64,000 nt of DNA from Bryobacteraceae bacterium (GTDB taxonomy: Bacteria > Acidobacteriota > Terriglobia > Bryobacterales > Bryobacteraceae): positions 115,969 to 179,968 of the forward strand of contig JARKOC010000250.1 of NCBI GenBank assembly GCA_029975915.1, written 5' to 3'. This document shows, piece by piece, positions 7,811 through 17,034 of this stretch. Below the pieces are notes generated by a model, which was given only the letters and a program-made list of their open reading frames with translations, did no database searches and was not told the DNA's origin. The translations under genes were made by a program, and so were the position numbers. Positions within the stretch are counted from its first letter, which is position 1. Each line of letters opens with the position of its first letter.

Positions 7811-10224
7811 ACGATGAAAGCCTCGAGCTGCTTGAATACCGATCGCTGAAGGCGCTGATCGGCCGCTGGGTGGCGAGCGAAGGCGGCCGGGATCTGCTCG
7901 AAAGGACGGCTCCCTGCAGCGATCTCGCCTGGATCGAATCGAAACTGGCCGAGACTGCGGAAGCGATGCGCTGGATCGATGAGGCTGCGCTGCCAAAAAC
8001 GCGCGGAGGACAAACCCCTGCGCAGCTGTCATTTTCCGGTATTCCGGAAACAGCCGGGGTCATCGCCAAGTTGCGGATTCAGGGGTCTGTCCTTGAGCCG
8101 CTGGAACTGCTATCGGTCATCGTCCTGCTTGAGAAGGCGGATCAGATCAGGCAGTCCCTAAACACGCAATCTGCGGCATTCCCAGCGCTCGCCGCAATAG
8201 CATCCCAGATCGCCGACTTCCGCGAAGCAGTGAAATCCGTTTCCGGCAAGATTCTGCCCGACGGAACGATAGCCGACCACGCCAGCCCTCTTCTGGCACG
8301 CGTGCGCCGGGACATGGAACGCCAGCGGCGCCAAATCCACGAGTCGCTGGAGCGGTTCCTGAAGCAGCATCGCGACGACGGCATCCTGCAGGAAGAGTTC
8401 GTCACGATCCGCAACGACCGGTTTGTCGTGCCGGTGGTGCCTGGGGCGAAGAGGCGCGCGGCCGGCGTCGTTCATGCGGCCAGCGGCAGCGGTCACACAC
8501 TTTTTCTTGAACCGCTCGAGACAATTGAGCTGAACAACGACCTCGTCCGGCTGAATGATGATGAGATGCGGGAGATCCACCGGATCCTCGCTGAACTGAC
8601 GGACCGGTTGCGAACGCAGGCGCATGCGGTTGGGCGAGCCGCCAGCGCCTTGGCGGCGCTTGATTTCGCCTTCGCCAAGGCGCGTTTCGCCGAGTCGTTT
8701 GGATGCGTGATTCCCAGGTTTTCAGGCAGCGGCGCCCCCTCGCTCCGGCTCAAGCGAGCCAGGCATCCGTTGCTCGAGGATGTGCTGCGGCGAAAACGGC
8801 TGCCGATTGTGCCGGTTTCCTTTGAGTTGGATTCCCAGCAACGGGCGTTGCTCATTTCCGGTCCGAACACGGGCGGCAAGACGGTGACGATGAAGACGGC
8901 CGGCTTGCTGGCGCTGATGGCGCAATCGGGCTTCCCCGTCCCCGCCGACGAGGCTGTCTTTCCGGTGTTTGACGACGTGCTGGCCGACATCGGCGACAAC
9001 CAATCGATCGAGCAAAGTTTGTCGAGCTTTAGCGCCCACGTGGCCCGGGTGAAGCAGATTGTCGAAGCGGGAGCGCCAGGGGTTCTGGTCCTTCTGGACG
9101 AACTCGGCCGCGCCACTGATCCGGAGGAAGGCGGCGCGCTGGGGGTGGCGGTGCTTGACGAGTTTCAGCGTTTGGGCGCGTTCACACTGGCCTCGACGCA
9201 TCTGCTTGCGCTAAAGGTGTACGGCGCAACAACGAAGGGCGTCGTCAATGCGTCAATGGGGTTCAACGAGGAGACTCTGGAGCCGACGTATGAACTGCGC
9301 ACCGGAGCGCCTGGCAAGTCGGCCGGGCTTGACATCGCGTCTCGGCTTGGATTGCCGCCGCGGCTCATCGAACGGGCGCGCGCGGCCATGTCTGACACTG
9401 AGCGGGACATCGCGCATTTCTTGAAGGAGCTCGAAACAAGGGTCAGCGAGGCTCGCGAGGAGGCTGCGGTCCTGCGCCGCCGCCAGCTCGAGCTTGAGCA
9501 ACGCGAGAAGGACTTGACAGCGGCTCTGGAGAAGCGCGAGACCAAACGAATCAAGGAGATCGAGGAACGCGCCGAAAGGGCTGTGATGGCTTTCGAGCGG
9601 GAGGCGCGCGAGGCGATTGGACGCGCGGCGGCCGTCCCTGAAACGCGGAAGCAGGCCGAGCGGGCGCAGCGGGAGATGGCCCGGGCGCGGCGGGAATTGC
9701 GAGAGGAGTTCGCTGCGATGGCTGCCGGCAAGGCGCCGCCGGCGGCGCCGTCCATTGAAAGTCTGGCGGTGGGGATGCGAGTCAAGCTGAAGAATGTCAG
9801 CCAGCCCGCTAAGGTACTTAAGTTGCCCGGCGGCGGGATGGTTGAGGTCGAGGTCGGGTTCCTCAAAATGCAGGCGCCCCTCGACGATGTGAAGGAAGTT
9901 CTCCCAGAAGCGGGCGGGACCGGCAAGCGGCTTCCGTCAGGCGTTTCGTTCACCGCCGGGCCGCGATTCGAAACTTTGACCAGCGAGGTGAATATCATCG
10001 GCAAGACGTCGGACGAGGCGGAGGTCGAAGTTGAGCGATTCATCGATGCCTGCGCCCTGGCAGACGTTTCCCGAGTGCGCATCGTCCACGGTCATGGCAT
10101 GGGCATTTTGAAGAAGATGGTGCAGCAGTTGCTCGCAAGGCACCCCCATGTGGAGAGCTACGGTCCGGCGACTCCGGCCGAAGGCGGCTCCGGCGCGACT
10201 ATCGCGGAACTCAAGTCTCTCTAG
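7807..10224 (+). CDS. mutS2: Endonuclease MutS2
   Basis: An 805-residue MutS homologue acting on recombination intermediates or stalled/collided ribosomes rather than mismatches. It lacks the MutS mismatch-binding domain. The core clamp region precedes the ATPase, which has Walker A GPNTGGKTVTMK near residue 352 and Walker B LLDELGRATDPEEGG. A long charged coiled coil (about 540-650) follows, then a KOW-like segment (VGMRVKLKNVSQPAKVLKL). The C-terminal Smr nuclease domain contains VRIVHGHGMGILKKMVQ. The start ATG at 7807 overlaps the Nudix stop; an upstream in-frame extension would read through the Nudix gene and is rejected. A separate Smr-only gene lies at 12930. Confidence 0.95.
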   Translation: MNDESLELLEYRSLKALIGRWVASEGGRDLLERTAPCSDLAWIESKLAETAEAMRWIDEAALPKTRGGQTPAQLSFSGIPETAGVIAKLRIQGSVLEPLELLSVIVLLEKADQIRQSLNTQSAAFPALAAIASQIADFREAVKSVSGKILPDGTIADHASPLLARVRRDMERQRRQIHESLERFLKQHRDDGILQEEFVTIRNDRFVVPVVPGAKRRAAGVVHAASGSGHTLFLEPLETIELNNDLVRLNDDEMREIHRILAELTDRLRTQAHAVGRAASALAALDFAFAKARFAESFGCVIPRFSGSGAPSLRLKRARHPLLEDVLRRKRLPIVPVSFELDSQQRALLISGPNTGGKTVTMKTAGLLALMAQSGFPVPADEAVFPVFDDVLADIGDNQSIEQSLSSFSAHVARVKQIVEAGAPGVLVLLDELGRATDPEEGGALGVAVLDEFQRLGAFTLASTHLLALKVYGATTKGVVNASMGFNEETLEPTYELRTGAPGKSAGLDIASRLGLPPRLIERARAAMSDTERDIAHFLKELETRVSEAREEAAVLRRRQLELEQREKDLTAALEKRETKRIKEIEERAERAVMAFEREAREAIGRAAAVPETRKQAERAQREMARARRELREEFAAMAAGKAPPAAPSIESLAVGMRVKLKNVSQPAKVLKLPGGGMVEVEVGFLKMQAPLDDVKEVLPEAGGTGKRLPSGVSFTAGPRFETLTSEVNIIGKTSDEAEVEVERFIDACALADVSRVRIVHGHGMGILKKMVQQLLARHPHVESYGPATPAEGGSGATIAELKSL
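9542..9550 (-). repeat. TTCGTTTGG near-copy of the dispersed motif
   Basis: Nine of ten bases match (first base A instead of G). It lies in mutS2, antisense to the gene. Confidence 0.45.
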
Positions 10225-10251
10225 CCCGTGTTTGGGCGTAGACTGTCAAGC

Positions 10252-11424
10252 ATGGAACGTCGGACATTCCTCATGACCGCCGGCGCGGCGGCCCGCGCAC
10301 TGGCAGCCGACAGGCCCCGCATCGGGGTGATCGGCAGCGGCGGGCGCGGGCGTCTGCTCACCTCCGAGTTCAAAGAGATCGGAGCGGAGTTGCCGGCCGT
10401 GTGCGATGTCTACCAGCCCAATCTCGAAGCGGGACTGAAGGCGGCATCGACGGGTGCGAAACCATACACCGATTACAGGCGGCTGCTCGAAGACAAGTCG
10501 CTCCAAGGCGTCATCATCGCCACGCCGGATCACTGGCATGCGCAGATGGCAATCGATGCCGCCGAGGCGGGCAAGGACATCTATGTCGAGAAGCCGATGT
10601 GCCACCTGCCGGATGAAGGGTTCAAGATGGTCGAGGCTGTCCGGCGGAACAGGCGAATCTGCCAAGTGGGCACGCAGCGCCGCAGCGGATCGATGTTCGT
10701 CGAAATCAGGCAGAAATACGCCACGCCGGAGACGCTCGGCGACGTCCGCTTGGTGAACTCATGGTGGATGAACTATCAGGACAGCCTGTCCAAGGCGCGG
10801 CTGAGGGGTCCATTGGACTGGAAGCAATGGCTGGGCCCGGCCGAGCAACGTCCGCTCGACGAAACGCGTTTTTTCAATTGGTACTACTATCACGATTACT
10901 CGGGCGGGCTGCTTGTCGGCCAAGCCGCCCACATCATCGATTGCATTCAGTGGTACATGAACTCGCCGATGCCGGCTGCCGTGACCTGCGCCGGCGGCAA
11001 GGGCAACCTGGGCGGAGGCGAGATCCCGGAGACTGCCTCGATGACGGTGGAGTATGACGAGAACTACATCGCCGTCTTCACCCTTGGCTACAAGGCCATG
11101 CGGTACCACACGCATAACGACCAAATGAACCAGTTCCATGGCACGAAGGCTCGCCTGGATGTCGGCCGGGAGAGTTTTGCGCTGTGGCCGCAAAGCGCGG
11201 AGGTCAAGATGGCTCCATCGGTCACTTCGGACCGCTTGGGTTCGTTTGTCGTTGCGACGCGCGAGCACATCCGCAATTTCCTTGATTGCATGGCGACGCG
11301 CCAGGATCCGACGGCGCCAGTTGAAGCTGGGCTGGGCACCTCGATTTCCCTCGCCATGGCCATGGAGTCGCTCCGCAAGGGCCGGCGGATCAAGTGGGAC
11401 AGGAACGCAAGACGGATGGTCTAG
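10252..11424 (+). CDS. Tat-exported Gfo/Idh/MocA family oxidoreductase
   Basis: An NAD(P)-dependent sugar dehydrogenase-like protein of 390 residues. The N-terminus MERRTFLMTAGAAARALA is a twin-arginine signal, so it is exported folded, presumably with its cofactor. The Rossmann motif IGVIGSGGRGRLL follows, then the family sequences GVIIATPDHWHAQMAIDAAE and YVEKPMC (catalytic EKP). The C-terminal beta-sheet domain includes NWYYYHDYSGGLLVGQAAH, close to the Gfo/Idh subset common in Planctomycetes and Acidobacteria. An upstream GTG at 10228 would add eight residues, but 10252 gives a cleaner Tat signal. It precedes a Tat-exported sulfatase, 59 bp away, suggesting joint glycan work. Substrate unknown. 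Confidence 0.88.
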   Translation: MERRTFLMTAGAAARALAADRPRIGVIGSGGRGRLLTSEFKEIGAELPAVCDVYQPNLEAGLKAASTGAKPYTDYRRLLEDKSLQGVIIATPDHWHAQMAIDAAEAGKDIYVEKPMCHLPDEGFKMVEAVRRNRRICQVGTQRRSGSMFVEIRQKYATPETLGDVRLVNSWWMNYQDSLSKARLRGPLDWKQWLGPAEQRPLDETRFFNWYYYHDYSGGLLVGQAAHIIDCIQWYMNSPMPAAVTCAGGKGNLGGGEIPETASMTVEYDENYIAVFTLGYKAMRYHTHNDQMNQFHGTKARLDVGRESFALWPQSAEVKMAPSVTSDRLGSFVVATREHIRNFLDCMATRQDPTAPVEAGLGTSISLAMAMESLRKGRRIKWDRNARRMV

Positions 11425-11483
11425 AGCGGGCATCGGGAGTGCGCACCCTGTCAAGGACTGGCTTCCAGTAAAATACCCGTGCT

Positions 11484-12884
11484 GTGACAATTACCCGCCG
11501 CTCTATGCTCGCCGCTTTTGCCGCGCCGGCCATCGCCCAGCGGCGCCGTCCGAATGTCGTCATTTTCCTCACTGACGATCATGGCCCGTGGGCCACATCG
11601 GCCACGGGTTGCGCCGAAATGGTGACGCCCACTGTAGCCGCTCTCGCATCCCGCGGCACCAAGTTTACGCGCGCCTTCGCCTGCACGCCGGTGTGCAGCC
11701 CCAGCCGCCTGACCATGATGTCCGGCCTGATTCCTTCGCAACATGGCGTTCAAGACTGGCTCGTCCCCGCCGATGCATATGGCCCAAATTCCACCCGTTA
11801 TCTCGAGAACCGGCTCACCTGGTCCGACGTCCTTGCGGGCAGTGGATACACGCTGGGGATGGCCGGCAAGTGGCACATGGGGCACGACGACAAAGCGCAA
11901 TCCGGCTTCAGCTATTGGGCCACGATTCCCGGCGGCGGCGGGACCTACCGGGATCCGGTGTTCGTCAAGAATGGCCGGACAATCCCGATGAAGGGTTTCA
12001 AGACCGATCTGGTGGGCGATTGCGCTCTTGAGTTTCTCGACTCACAGAAGAACTCAAGATCGCCCTTCGCGCTCTACATGCCCTTCTACGCCCCCCACAC
12101 GCCGTTTGACTACCAGCCGGACAAGTATCGAGACCCTTACAGCGGTTCGCCGTTCTCGTGCTATCCGGATACGCCGAAACATCCGTGGCTGAACCCGACC
12201 ACGGCGGTCCTGCACGGAAAGCAGCAATCCAAGCTCGGCTATTCAGCGCTGATCACCGCCGCCGACGCAAACATGCGGCGCGTACTCGACAAACTGGAAC
12301 AGATGGGCGCTGCAGAAGACACGCTAGTGATCTTCACCGCCGACCAAGGCTACAACGCGGGCCACCATGGGGTTTGGGGCAAAGGCAACGGCACCGTGCC
12401 TTTTAATATGTACGAGGAATCGATCGGCGTGCCGATGATTTGGTTCCACCCGGGGCGCATCGCCGCCGGACGTGTCGAGCCGGCCATGATCTCACACTAC
12501 GATTTCGCGCCATCGCTGCTCGATTATCTCGGGTTGCCCTTTTCCCCCAAGGGCTTCCTCGCCGGCATGAGCTACGCGCCGCTGCTGCGCGGACGATCGA
12601 TGAAGAAGCGCGACAGGCTCTACTTCGAGTACGGTCCGGTGCGCGCAGTGCGGACCGAATCTCTTAAACTGGTCCGCCGCGCCAGTGGAGAGGACGAACT
12701 CTTCGATCTGGCGAAAGACCCAGGCGAGACGTCCAATCGCTGGTCCGATCCGTCGTATGCACGCCAACGCGCCGTGCTCGATGCCAGTTTGCAGGACTTC
12801 TTCAGGCGCGCAGGCGCGCCGGCGCTGGCCGATTGGCGGACAACCGCGAAACAGAATCTGACGGTCTACAAACGGGCAGAATAG
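11484..12884 (+). CDS. Tat-exported sulfatase
   Basis: An arylsulfatase-superfamily hydrolase of 466 residues that removes sulfate esters, probably from polysaccharide. The start is GTG at 11484, which keeps the twin-arginine signal TRRSMLAAFAAPAIA. Metal-binding LTDDHG follows at about residues 29-34. The modification motif CTPVCSPSR contains the Cys expected to become formylglycine (Cys71 in CSPSR). AGKWHMGHDDK provides the Lys/His pair, and IFTADQGYNAGHHG is the second metal site. The protein is full length for the family. A formylglycine-generating or anaerobic maturase gene is not in the window. It is next to the Gfo/Idh/MocA gene on the same strand. Confidence 0.92.
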   Translation: MTITRRSMLAAFAAPAIAQRRRPNVVIFLTDDHGPWATSATGCAEMVTPTVAALASRGTKFTRAFACTPVCSPSRLTMMSGLIPSQHGVQDWLVPADAYGPNSTRYLENRLTWSDVLAGSGYTLGMAGKWHMGHDDKAQSGFSYWATIPGGGGTYRDPVFVKNGRTIPMKGFKTDLVGDCALEFLDSQKNSRSPFALYMPFYAPHTPFDYQPDKYRDPYSGSPFSCYPDTPKHPWLNPTTAVLHGKQQSKLGYSALITAADANMRRVLDKLEQMGAAEDTLVIFTADQGYNAGHHGVWGKGNGTVPFNMYEESIGVPMIWFHPGRIAAGRVEPAMISHYDFAPSLLDYLGLPFSPKGFLAGMSYAPLLRGRSMKKRDRLYFEYGPVRAVRTESLKLVRRASGEDELFDLAKDPGETSNRWSDPSYARQRAVLDASLQDFFRRAGAPALADWRTTAKQNLTVYKRAE

Positions 12885-12929
12885 AAGTTCCGCCCCAAAG
12901 CGGAGAGCCTTCGGGGCGAGCCTCACGCG

Positions 12930-13217
12930 TCAGTGCAAAGTAACGATTGTCGCGCCCCAGCCGCCGGCCTCGGGCGGCGCATCGGAGAAGCTTTGAACGT
13001 ATGGAGTGCGAGCGAGGATCTTGCGGACCATCTCCCTTTGCGCCCCGATGCCGCGTCCGTGGATGATGCGGAGCGCCTTGAAGCCGCGCGCATACGCTTC
13101 CTCGATCCAGGCTTCGACGGCCGCTTTCATGTCGCGAGGCGCGAAGGCATGCAGATCGAGCGTGTCGGTGATCGGGAAGTCGACTGGGCCGCCGAACGGG
13201 TCACTTTCTGAATTCAT
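12930..13217 (-). CDS. Stand-alone Smr domain protein
   Basis: A 95-residue protein consisting almost entirely of a Smr (small MutS-related) domain. The LDLHAF motif near residue 20 and RIIHGRGIGAQREMVRKIL correspond to the two active-site segments (LDxH and HGxG). The end EAGGWGATIVTLH matches the end of MutS2 Smr domains. Smr proteins have nuclease activity on branched DNA or on mRNA; which applies here is unknown. Its start overlaps the end of the upstream membrane glycosyltransferase gene by 17 bp, so it is the last gene of the nadA-moaA-glycosyltransferase run. Confidence 0.88.
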   Translation of the reverse strand: MNSESDPFGGPVDFPITDTLDLHAFAPRDMKAAVEAWIEEAYARGFKALRIIHGRGIGAQREMVRKILARTPYVQSFSDAPPEAGGWGATIVTLH

Positions 13218-14811
13218 GAATCTCGAAGATGGGCACTCTGTGGCTATCGTAGATGACGTTCAGAAGCTTTTCGCGGTAGCCGAGTCTGGCAGCGGCTTCG
13301 AACAGCTTTCCACGTACACCCTTGAATGCTTCGGTTTCCTTGGTATGGGTGACGAAGACGTACTCGGGCTGCGCGAGAGAGTGCTCGACGAAACGGCTGG
13401 TCTCGGGATCGTCCAAGCGTAGCGCCGACCCTTCCGCGCCTCGAACCATTCCAAGTTTGCCTGCGCCATAGAAATCCACCTGTTGAGCGATCCCCCAATC
13501 CACAGGGAAGACAATCCGGCCCGGCATTCTGCCAAGCGTTTCGACCAACGGTCTGGCAGCGTTGGTCCAAGTCGATGTGGGGCCATACGCGGCGAACTGC
13601 GCGTAGTGCTGATTCAGCACAGCCAGATTCGTTGACGCAGCGAAAAGGAATACGCCTGATCCGATCCAAAAGCCACGGCCTGGCATGCGGCGTGCGATTT
13701 CTGCCAGTATCATGCCGGCAAGCAAATGAGGTAGCGGCCAGAGAAGGATTGTGTGGTGGAGGCTGCCGCCTGCTCCTTTGGTCAGCAGCATGAGTACCCA
13801 AGCGGTCAGGAATGCCAGACCAGCGCAAAGCGCAGGCCGCCTGTAGGGGCTCCAGAACATGAGAGGCAGAGCCAGCAGGGAGACGACAAGCACGACCTGC
13901 TGAAAGCTGCGGCGGGGAGCGCCAAAGCGCGTGCTCAGCCAGAGTGATGCCCGCTGGTAAATGCGCAGAGGCCCGGCTTGCCCTTCGGGCACGTCCCGGA
14001 CGAGATAGCCGAGCAGGCCCCCGCCGTTGAGCGACCCGTCCATGTTCATGACTTTAATGGCCAGCGGTTGATCGTCGCCCGACACTACCGGACGCGCCGT
14101 GGCGAAGGGCTGAATGATGTTGTAGTAAATCAGCGGCGAGGCGCCCAGAATCATTGGCAGGATGAACGACGAAGCCAGGCGCGGTTTCCTGACTATGCCC
14201 AGGCACTCCCGCCAGAAAACCACCGCCAGGGCGATTCCGCCGCCGGCATAGAGCCAGATGGAAATCGCCTTGTCCCAAAGCGCCAATCCGGCCGCGAAGC
14301 CGCTGATCATGAGCCAGCGCCTCGACCCCTCTTGCGAGTACCGGACCAGGCTGTACAGAACCGTGGTAAAAAACAAGTGCTGTAAGGCGACCGGCCCCCA
14401 ATCGAAAACGCTGGTCAGAAGGTATGCCGCGTCGGTGACCAGCAGGAGTCCAGCCAGGGTCGCAATCCTCAGGGAAGTCAGGCGCCGGAGCGCAAGAAAG
14501 AATAGCATCACGGATACAGAGGCGAACGCGAGCGGCGGCAACCGCAGAGTTCGATGGTTGTAACCGGCCAGATCAAGGATCGGCTGCATGATGAACGCCT
14601 TCAGAGTGCCGAGATAGCTCATCAGCATCACTGGAATCTCGCGCCCTGAGACCACGGCCCTGAACTCCGTATTGAAAGGCGAAATGAATGTTGTTATGAA
14701 CAGAACTTCGTCATACTGCGCGCCTGCAAGAGGAATGAATGCGACGCCGATCAAAAAGAAGAGAGAAGCCAGGCCAATGCAGGCCATGGCCTTGACAATT
14801 TTCTGGTTCAT
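13201..14811 (-). CDS. Membrane glycosyltransferase, GT39/ArnT-like
   Basis: A polytopic protein of 536 residues, likely a GT-C enzyme using a polyprenyl-phosphate sugar donor on the periplasmic side. The first membrane segment (ACIGLASLFFLIGVAFIPL) is followed at once by AGAQYDEVLF, where Asp-Glu is the GT-C catalytic pair in the first loop. About ten further hydrophobic segments follow, then a soluble C-terminal part of about 130 residues. Lys/Arg-rich loops separate the helices (LRRLTSLR). The start lies 3 bp after the moaA stop and the 3' end overlaps the Smr gene, so it is co-transcribed with metabolic genes of no obvious relation. Substrate unknown. Confidence 0.78.
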   Translation of the reverse strand: MNQKIVKAMACIGLASLFFLIGVAFIPLAGAQYDEVLFITTFISPFNTEFRAVVSGREIPVMLMSYLGTLKAFIMQPILDLAGYNHRTLRLPPLAFASVSVMLFFLALRRLTSLRIATLAGLLLVTDAAYLLTSVFDWGPVALQHLFFTTVLYSLVRYSQEGSRRWLMISGFAAGLALWDKAISIWLYAGGGIALAVVFWRECLGIVRKPRLASSFILPMILGASPLIYYNIIQPFATARPVVSGDDQPLAIKVMNMDGSLNGGGLLGYLVRDVPEGQAGPLRIYQRASLWLSTRFGAPRRSFQQVVLVVSLLALPLMFWSPYRRPALCAGLAFLTAWVLMLLTKGAGGSLHHTILLWPLPHLLAGMILAEIARRMPGRGFWIGSGVFLFAASTNLAVLNQHYAQFAAYGPTSTWTNAARPLVETLGRMPGRIVFPVDWGIAQQVDFYGAGKLGMVRGAEGSALRLDDPETSRFVEHSLAQPEYVFVTHTKETEAFKGVRGKLFEAAARLGYREKLLNVIYDSHRVPIFEIHEFRK

Positions 14812-14814
14812 GGA

Positions 14815-15810
14815 CTAGCCGCCAATTGCGTACATGGGCCGCGGCGGGGGAACGAAGCCGCCACGATTGATCTCGTGTCCCGGCCATTTCCTCGTCACGA
14901 CGGCCCGGATCGTTTCCATGATCGCAGTTTCGTCCGCCCCTGAACGCAGCTGTTGCTTCACATCGGTTTCTTCGTGCGCGAATAGGCAGTATCGAAGGTG
15001 ACCGTCGGCCGTGATTCTGATCCGGTTGCAGTTCAAGCAGAATGGCCGGCTCACCGAGGCGATGAACCCGATCTTCCCAACACCGTCCCGGAAGGCGTAT
15101 TCGAGGGCGGGTGCGCGCGGATCCGGATCCGGAATCGGGTCAAGCGGCCCGATCCCTTGCTCGATCATGGCGAGGATATCGGAGGCCAGCAATACACGGT
15201 CCTGTTGCCAGAGTCCCTGAGCGTCCAATGGCATGAACTCGATGTAACGGATCTCAAGTCCATACTCCCGGCCGAACCGCGCCAGGGGGACGATTTCGTC
15301 CTCTACGAGGCCTTTCACAGCGACGGCGTTAATCTTGATTGGTGAGAAGCCGAGTTCACGCGCCTTCATGATGCCCGCCATGACGCGGTGGTGCTCGTCG
15401 CGGCGTGTGATGCGCTGGAATAGCGCGGGGTCGAGCGTATCGAGGTGGATGTTCAGGCGCCGCAGCCCCGCTGCGTGGAGCGCATCAGCCTGTTCGGCAA
15501 GCAGAAGCCCATTGGTGGTGAGCGCAATATCCCGGATCCCATTGATCGATGCGAGTTTCGCCACCAGGACGTGCAGGTTCTTGCGGACCAGCGGTTCTCC
15601 GCCCGTGATGCGAATCTTGGTGATGCCGAGTTTCGCGGCGGCGCGTGCAAAGCGCTCGATCTCCTCGAAAGTAAGGATTTCGGCCCTGGGCACGAACTCG
15701 ACGTCATTCTCCGGCATGCAGTAATAGCAGCGAATGTTACAACGGTCTGTGACGCTGATGCGGAGGTTGTCGTGGAGACGTCCCTGGCCGTCGATGAGTG
15801 GAGCTTCCAC
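14815..15810 (-). CDS. moaA: GTP 3',8-cyclase MoaA
   Basis: Radical SAM enzyme that begins molybdenum cofactor synthesis by converting GTP to 3',8-cyclo-GTP. The 331-residue protein has the N-terminal [4Fe-4S] motif CNIRCYYC (Cys24, Cys28, Cys31), the SAM-binding ITGGEPL, and a C-terminal cluster with FCLNCNRIRITADGH and a third Cys in RYCLF. It ends in the typical Gly-Gly (YAIGG) required for activity. Length is normal. It lies 21 bp after nadA and 3 bp before the membrane glycosyltransferase, on the same strand. moaC, moeA and other Moco genes are not in the window. Confidence 0.97.
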   Translation of the reverse strand: MEAPLIDGQGRLHDNLRISVTDRCNIRCYYCMPENDVEFVPRAEILTFEEIERFARAAAKLGITKIRITGGEPLVRKNLHVLVAKLASINGIRDIALTTNGLLLAEQADALHAAGLRRLNIHLDTLDPALFQRITRRDEHHRVMAGIMKARELGFSPIKINAVAVKGLVEDEIVPLARFGREYGLEIRYIEFMPLDAQGLWQQDRVLLASDILAMIEQGIGPLDPIPDPDPRAPALEYAFRDGVGKIGFIASVSRPFCLNCNRIRITADGHLRYCLFAHEETDVKQQLRSGADETAIMETIRAVVTRKWPGHEINRGGFVPPPRPMYAIGG

Positions 15811-15831
15811 GCGATGTTTCTCCGGGGGCGC

Positions 15832-16761
15832 CTACTTCAGCGCCAGCATGCGCTCGATGGGCAGACGGGCTCGCTCGATGAGTTCCAGCGGGAGCTCAAC
15901 CCGCGGCGCGAGATCGCGCAGTGAATCGCGCAGTTTCTCCAGGGAGTTCCGCTTCATGTGAGGGCACTCGCTGCAATTGCAGTGCTCGTTGGCCACAAAG
16001 TGGAATGTTTTGCCTGGGGCGTGGCGGTCAAGAGAAAACCGGACACCGCTTTCGGTCATGATGATGAACTCGCGGCCGGGATTCGCGATGCACCATTCGA
16101 TGATGCCTGATGTGGAACCGATGTAATCCGCCATTCGAAGAACGTCCTCCGGGCATTCCGGATGCGCGGCGATCAGCGCCTCTGGGTGCTCCGACTTGGC
16201 GGCCGTCAATCGCCGTGCCGGGAAAGTGGCATGCACGATGCAAGCGCCCTGCCATATCTTCATGTTCTCTCTGCCGGTCTGACGTTTGACATAATTGCCC
16301 AAGTTGATATCAGGTGTGAACAGGATGGGCTTGTCGGCCGGAATCGAATTCACGACATCGACGGCGTTGCGGGATGTGCACAGGATATCGCTTTCCGCTT
16401 TTACATCGACCGAGGTGTTGATGTAGCTGACAACGACGTGGTCCGGGTGGCGGCGTTTCCAGGCGCGGAGTTGATCCACCGGGCACGCATCGACCAGCGA
16501 ACAGCCGGCCTCGGCATCAGGGACAATGACGATCCTGTCCGGGTTGAGCACCTTGGCCGTCTCGGCCATGAACCAGACACCACAGAAAGCAATGACTTCC
16601 CCGTCGAACGACTGTGCGCGACGAGACAGTTCAAGCGAATCCCCAATCGAGTCAGCCAGTTCCTGGATTTCTGCTTCCTGGTAATGGTGGGCTAGGATTG
16701 TGGCCTTTCGGTCGCGCTTGAGATCAAGTATCTCCTCAGCCAAACTGGACGTGACTGGCAT
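15832..16761 (-). CDS. nadA: Quinolinate synthase NadA
   Basis: Condenses iminoaspartate with dihydroxyacetone phosphate to quinolinate for NAD synthesis, using a [4Fe-4S] cluster. The 309-residue product starts with ILAHHYQEAEIQELAD. The three cluster cysteines are in FCGVWFMAET, AHPECPEDV and CSECPHMKRN. Length agrees with the family. nadB and nadC are not in the window. The 5' flank (16762-16914) would hold the promoter for the nadA-moaA-glycosyltransferase-smr run, located just after the tRNA-Arg gene. Confidence 0.97.
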   Translation of the reverse strand: MPVTSSLAEEILDLKRDRKATILAHHYQEAEIQELADSIGDSLELSRRAQSFDGEVIAFCGVWFMAETAKVLNPDRIVIVPDAEAGCSLVDACPVDQLRAWKRRHPDHVVVSYINTSVDVKAESDILCTSRNAVDVVNSIPADKPILFTPDINLGNYVKRQTGRENMKIWQGACIVHATFPARRLTAAKSEHPEALIAAHPECPEDVLRMADYIGSTSGIIEWCIANPGREFIIMTESGVRFSLDRHAPGKTFHFVANEHCNCSECPHMKRNSLEKLRDSLRDLAPRVELPLELIERARLPIERMLALK

Positions 16762-16914
16762 CGGTGAGGTATTGCCCTTGATCAGATTGTAACAGCGCGC
16801 CCTTCAAAGAGCCAAAAACTACAGGCTGAGAGTCAGCGTATCGTATTGTTCAGGAAGAGCCGGAGGGACGGTGCCCCATTGATGGCGTTGAGCCGTGAGC
16901 GGCGGCGGGAGGCG

Positions 16915-16991
16915 TGGTAGGGACGGGCAGAGTCGAACTGCCGACCTACCGCTTAGGAGGCGGTTGCTCTATCCAACTGAGCTACGTCCCC
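16915..16991 (-). tRNA. tRNA-Arg (anticodon CCU)
   Basis: On the minus strand the sequence folds as a cloverleaf: acceptor GGGGACG with CGTCCCT (first pair G-U), D arm GCTC/GAGC, anticodon stem ACCGC/GCGGT with loop CTCCTAA (anticodon CCT), and T arm GGCAG/CTGCC with TTCGACT. The 3' CCA is encoded. It lies between purD and nadA on the same strand. Confidence 0.95.
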
Positions 16992-17034
16992 ACGCATCTT
17001 GAAGCCACCGGCTTCACTTCGATTGTAGCAGCGC

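Noticed and set aside
8690..8702. Sites such as GTCGTTTGG (8695) and ATCGTTTGG (49475) as further copies of the dispersed motif
   Set aside because: They share only eight bases, so they were not counted with the exact copies.
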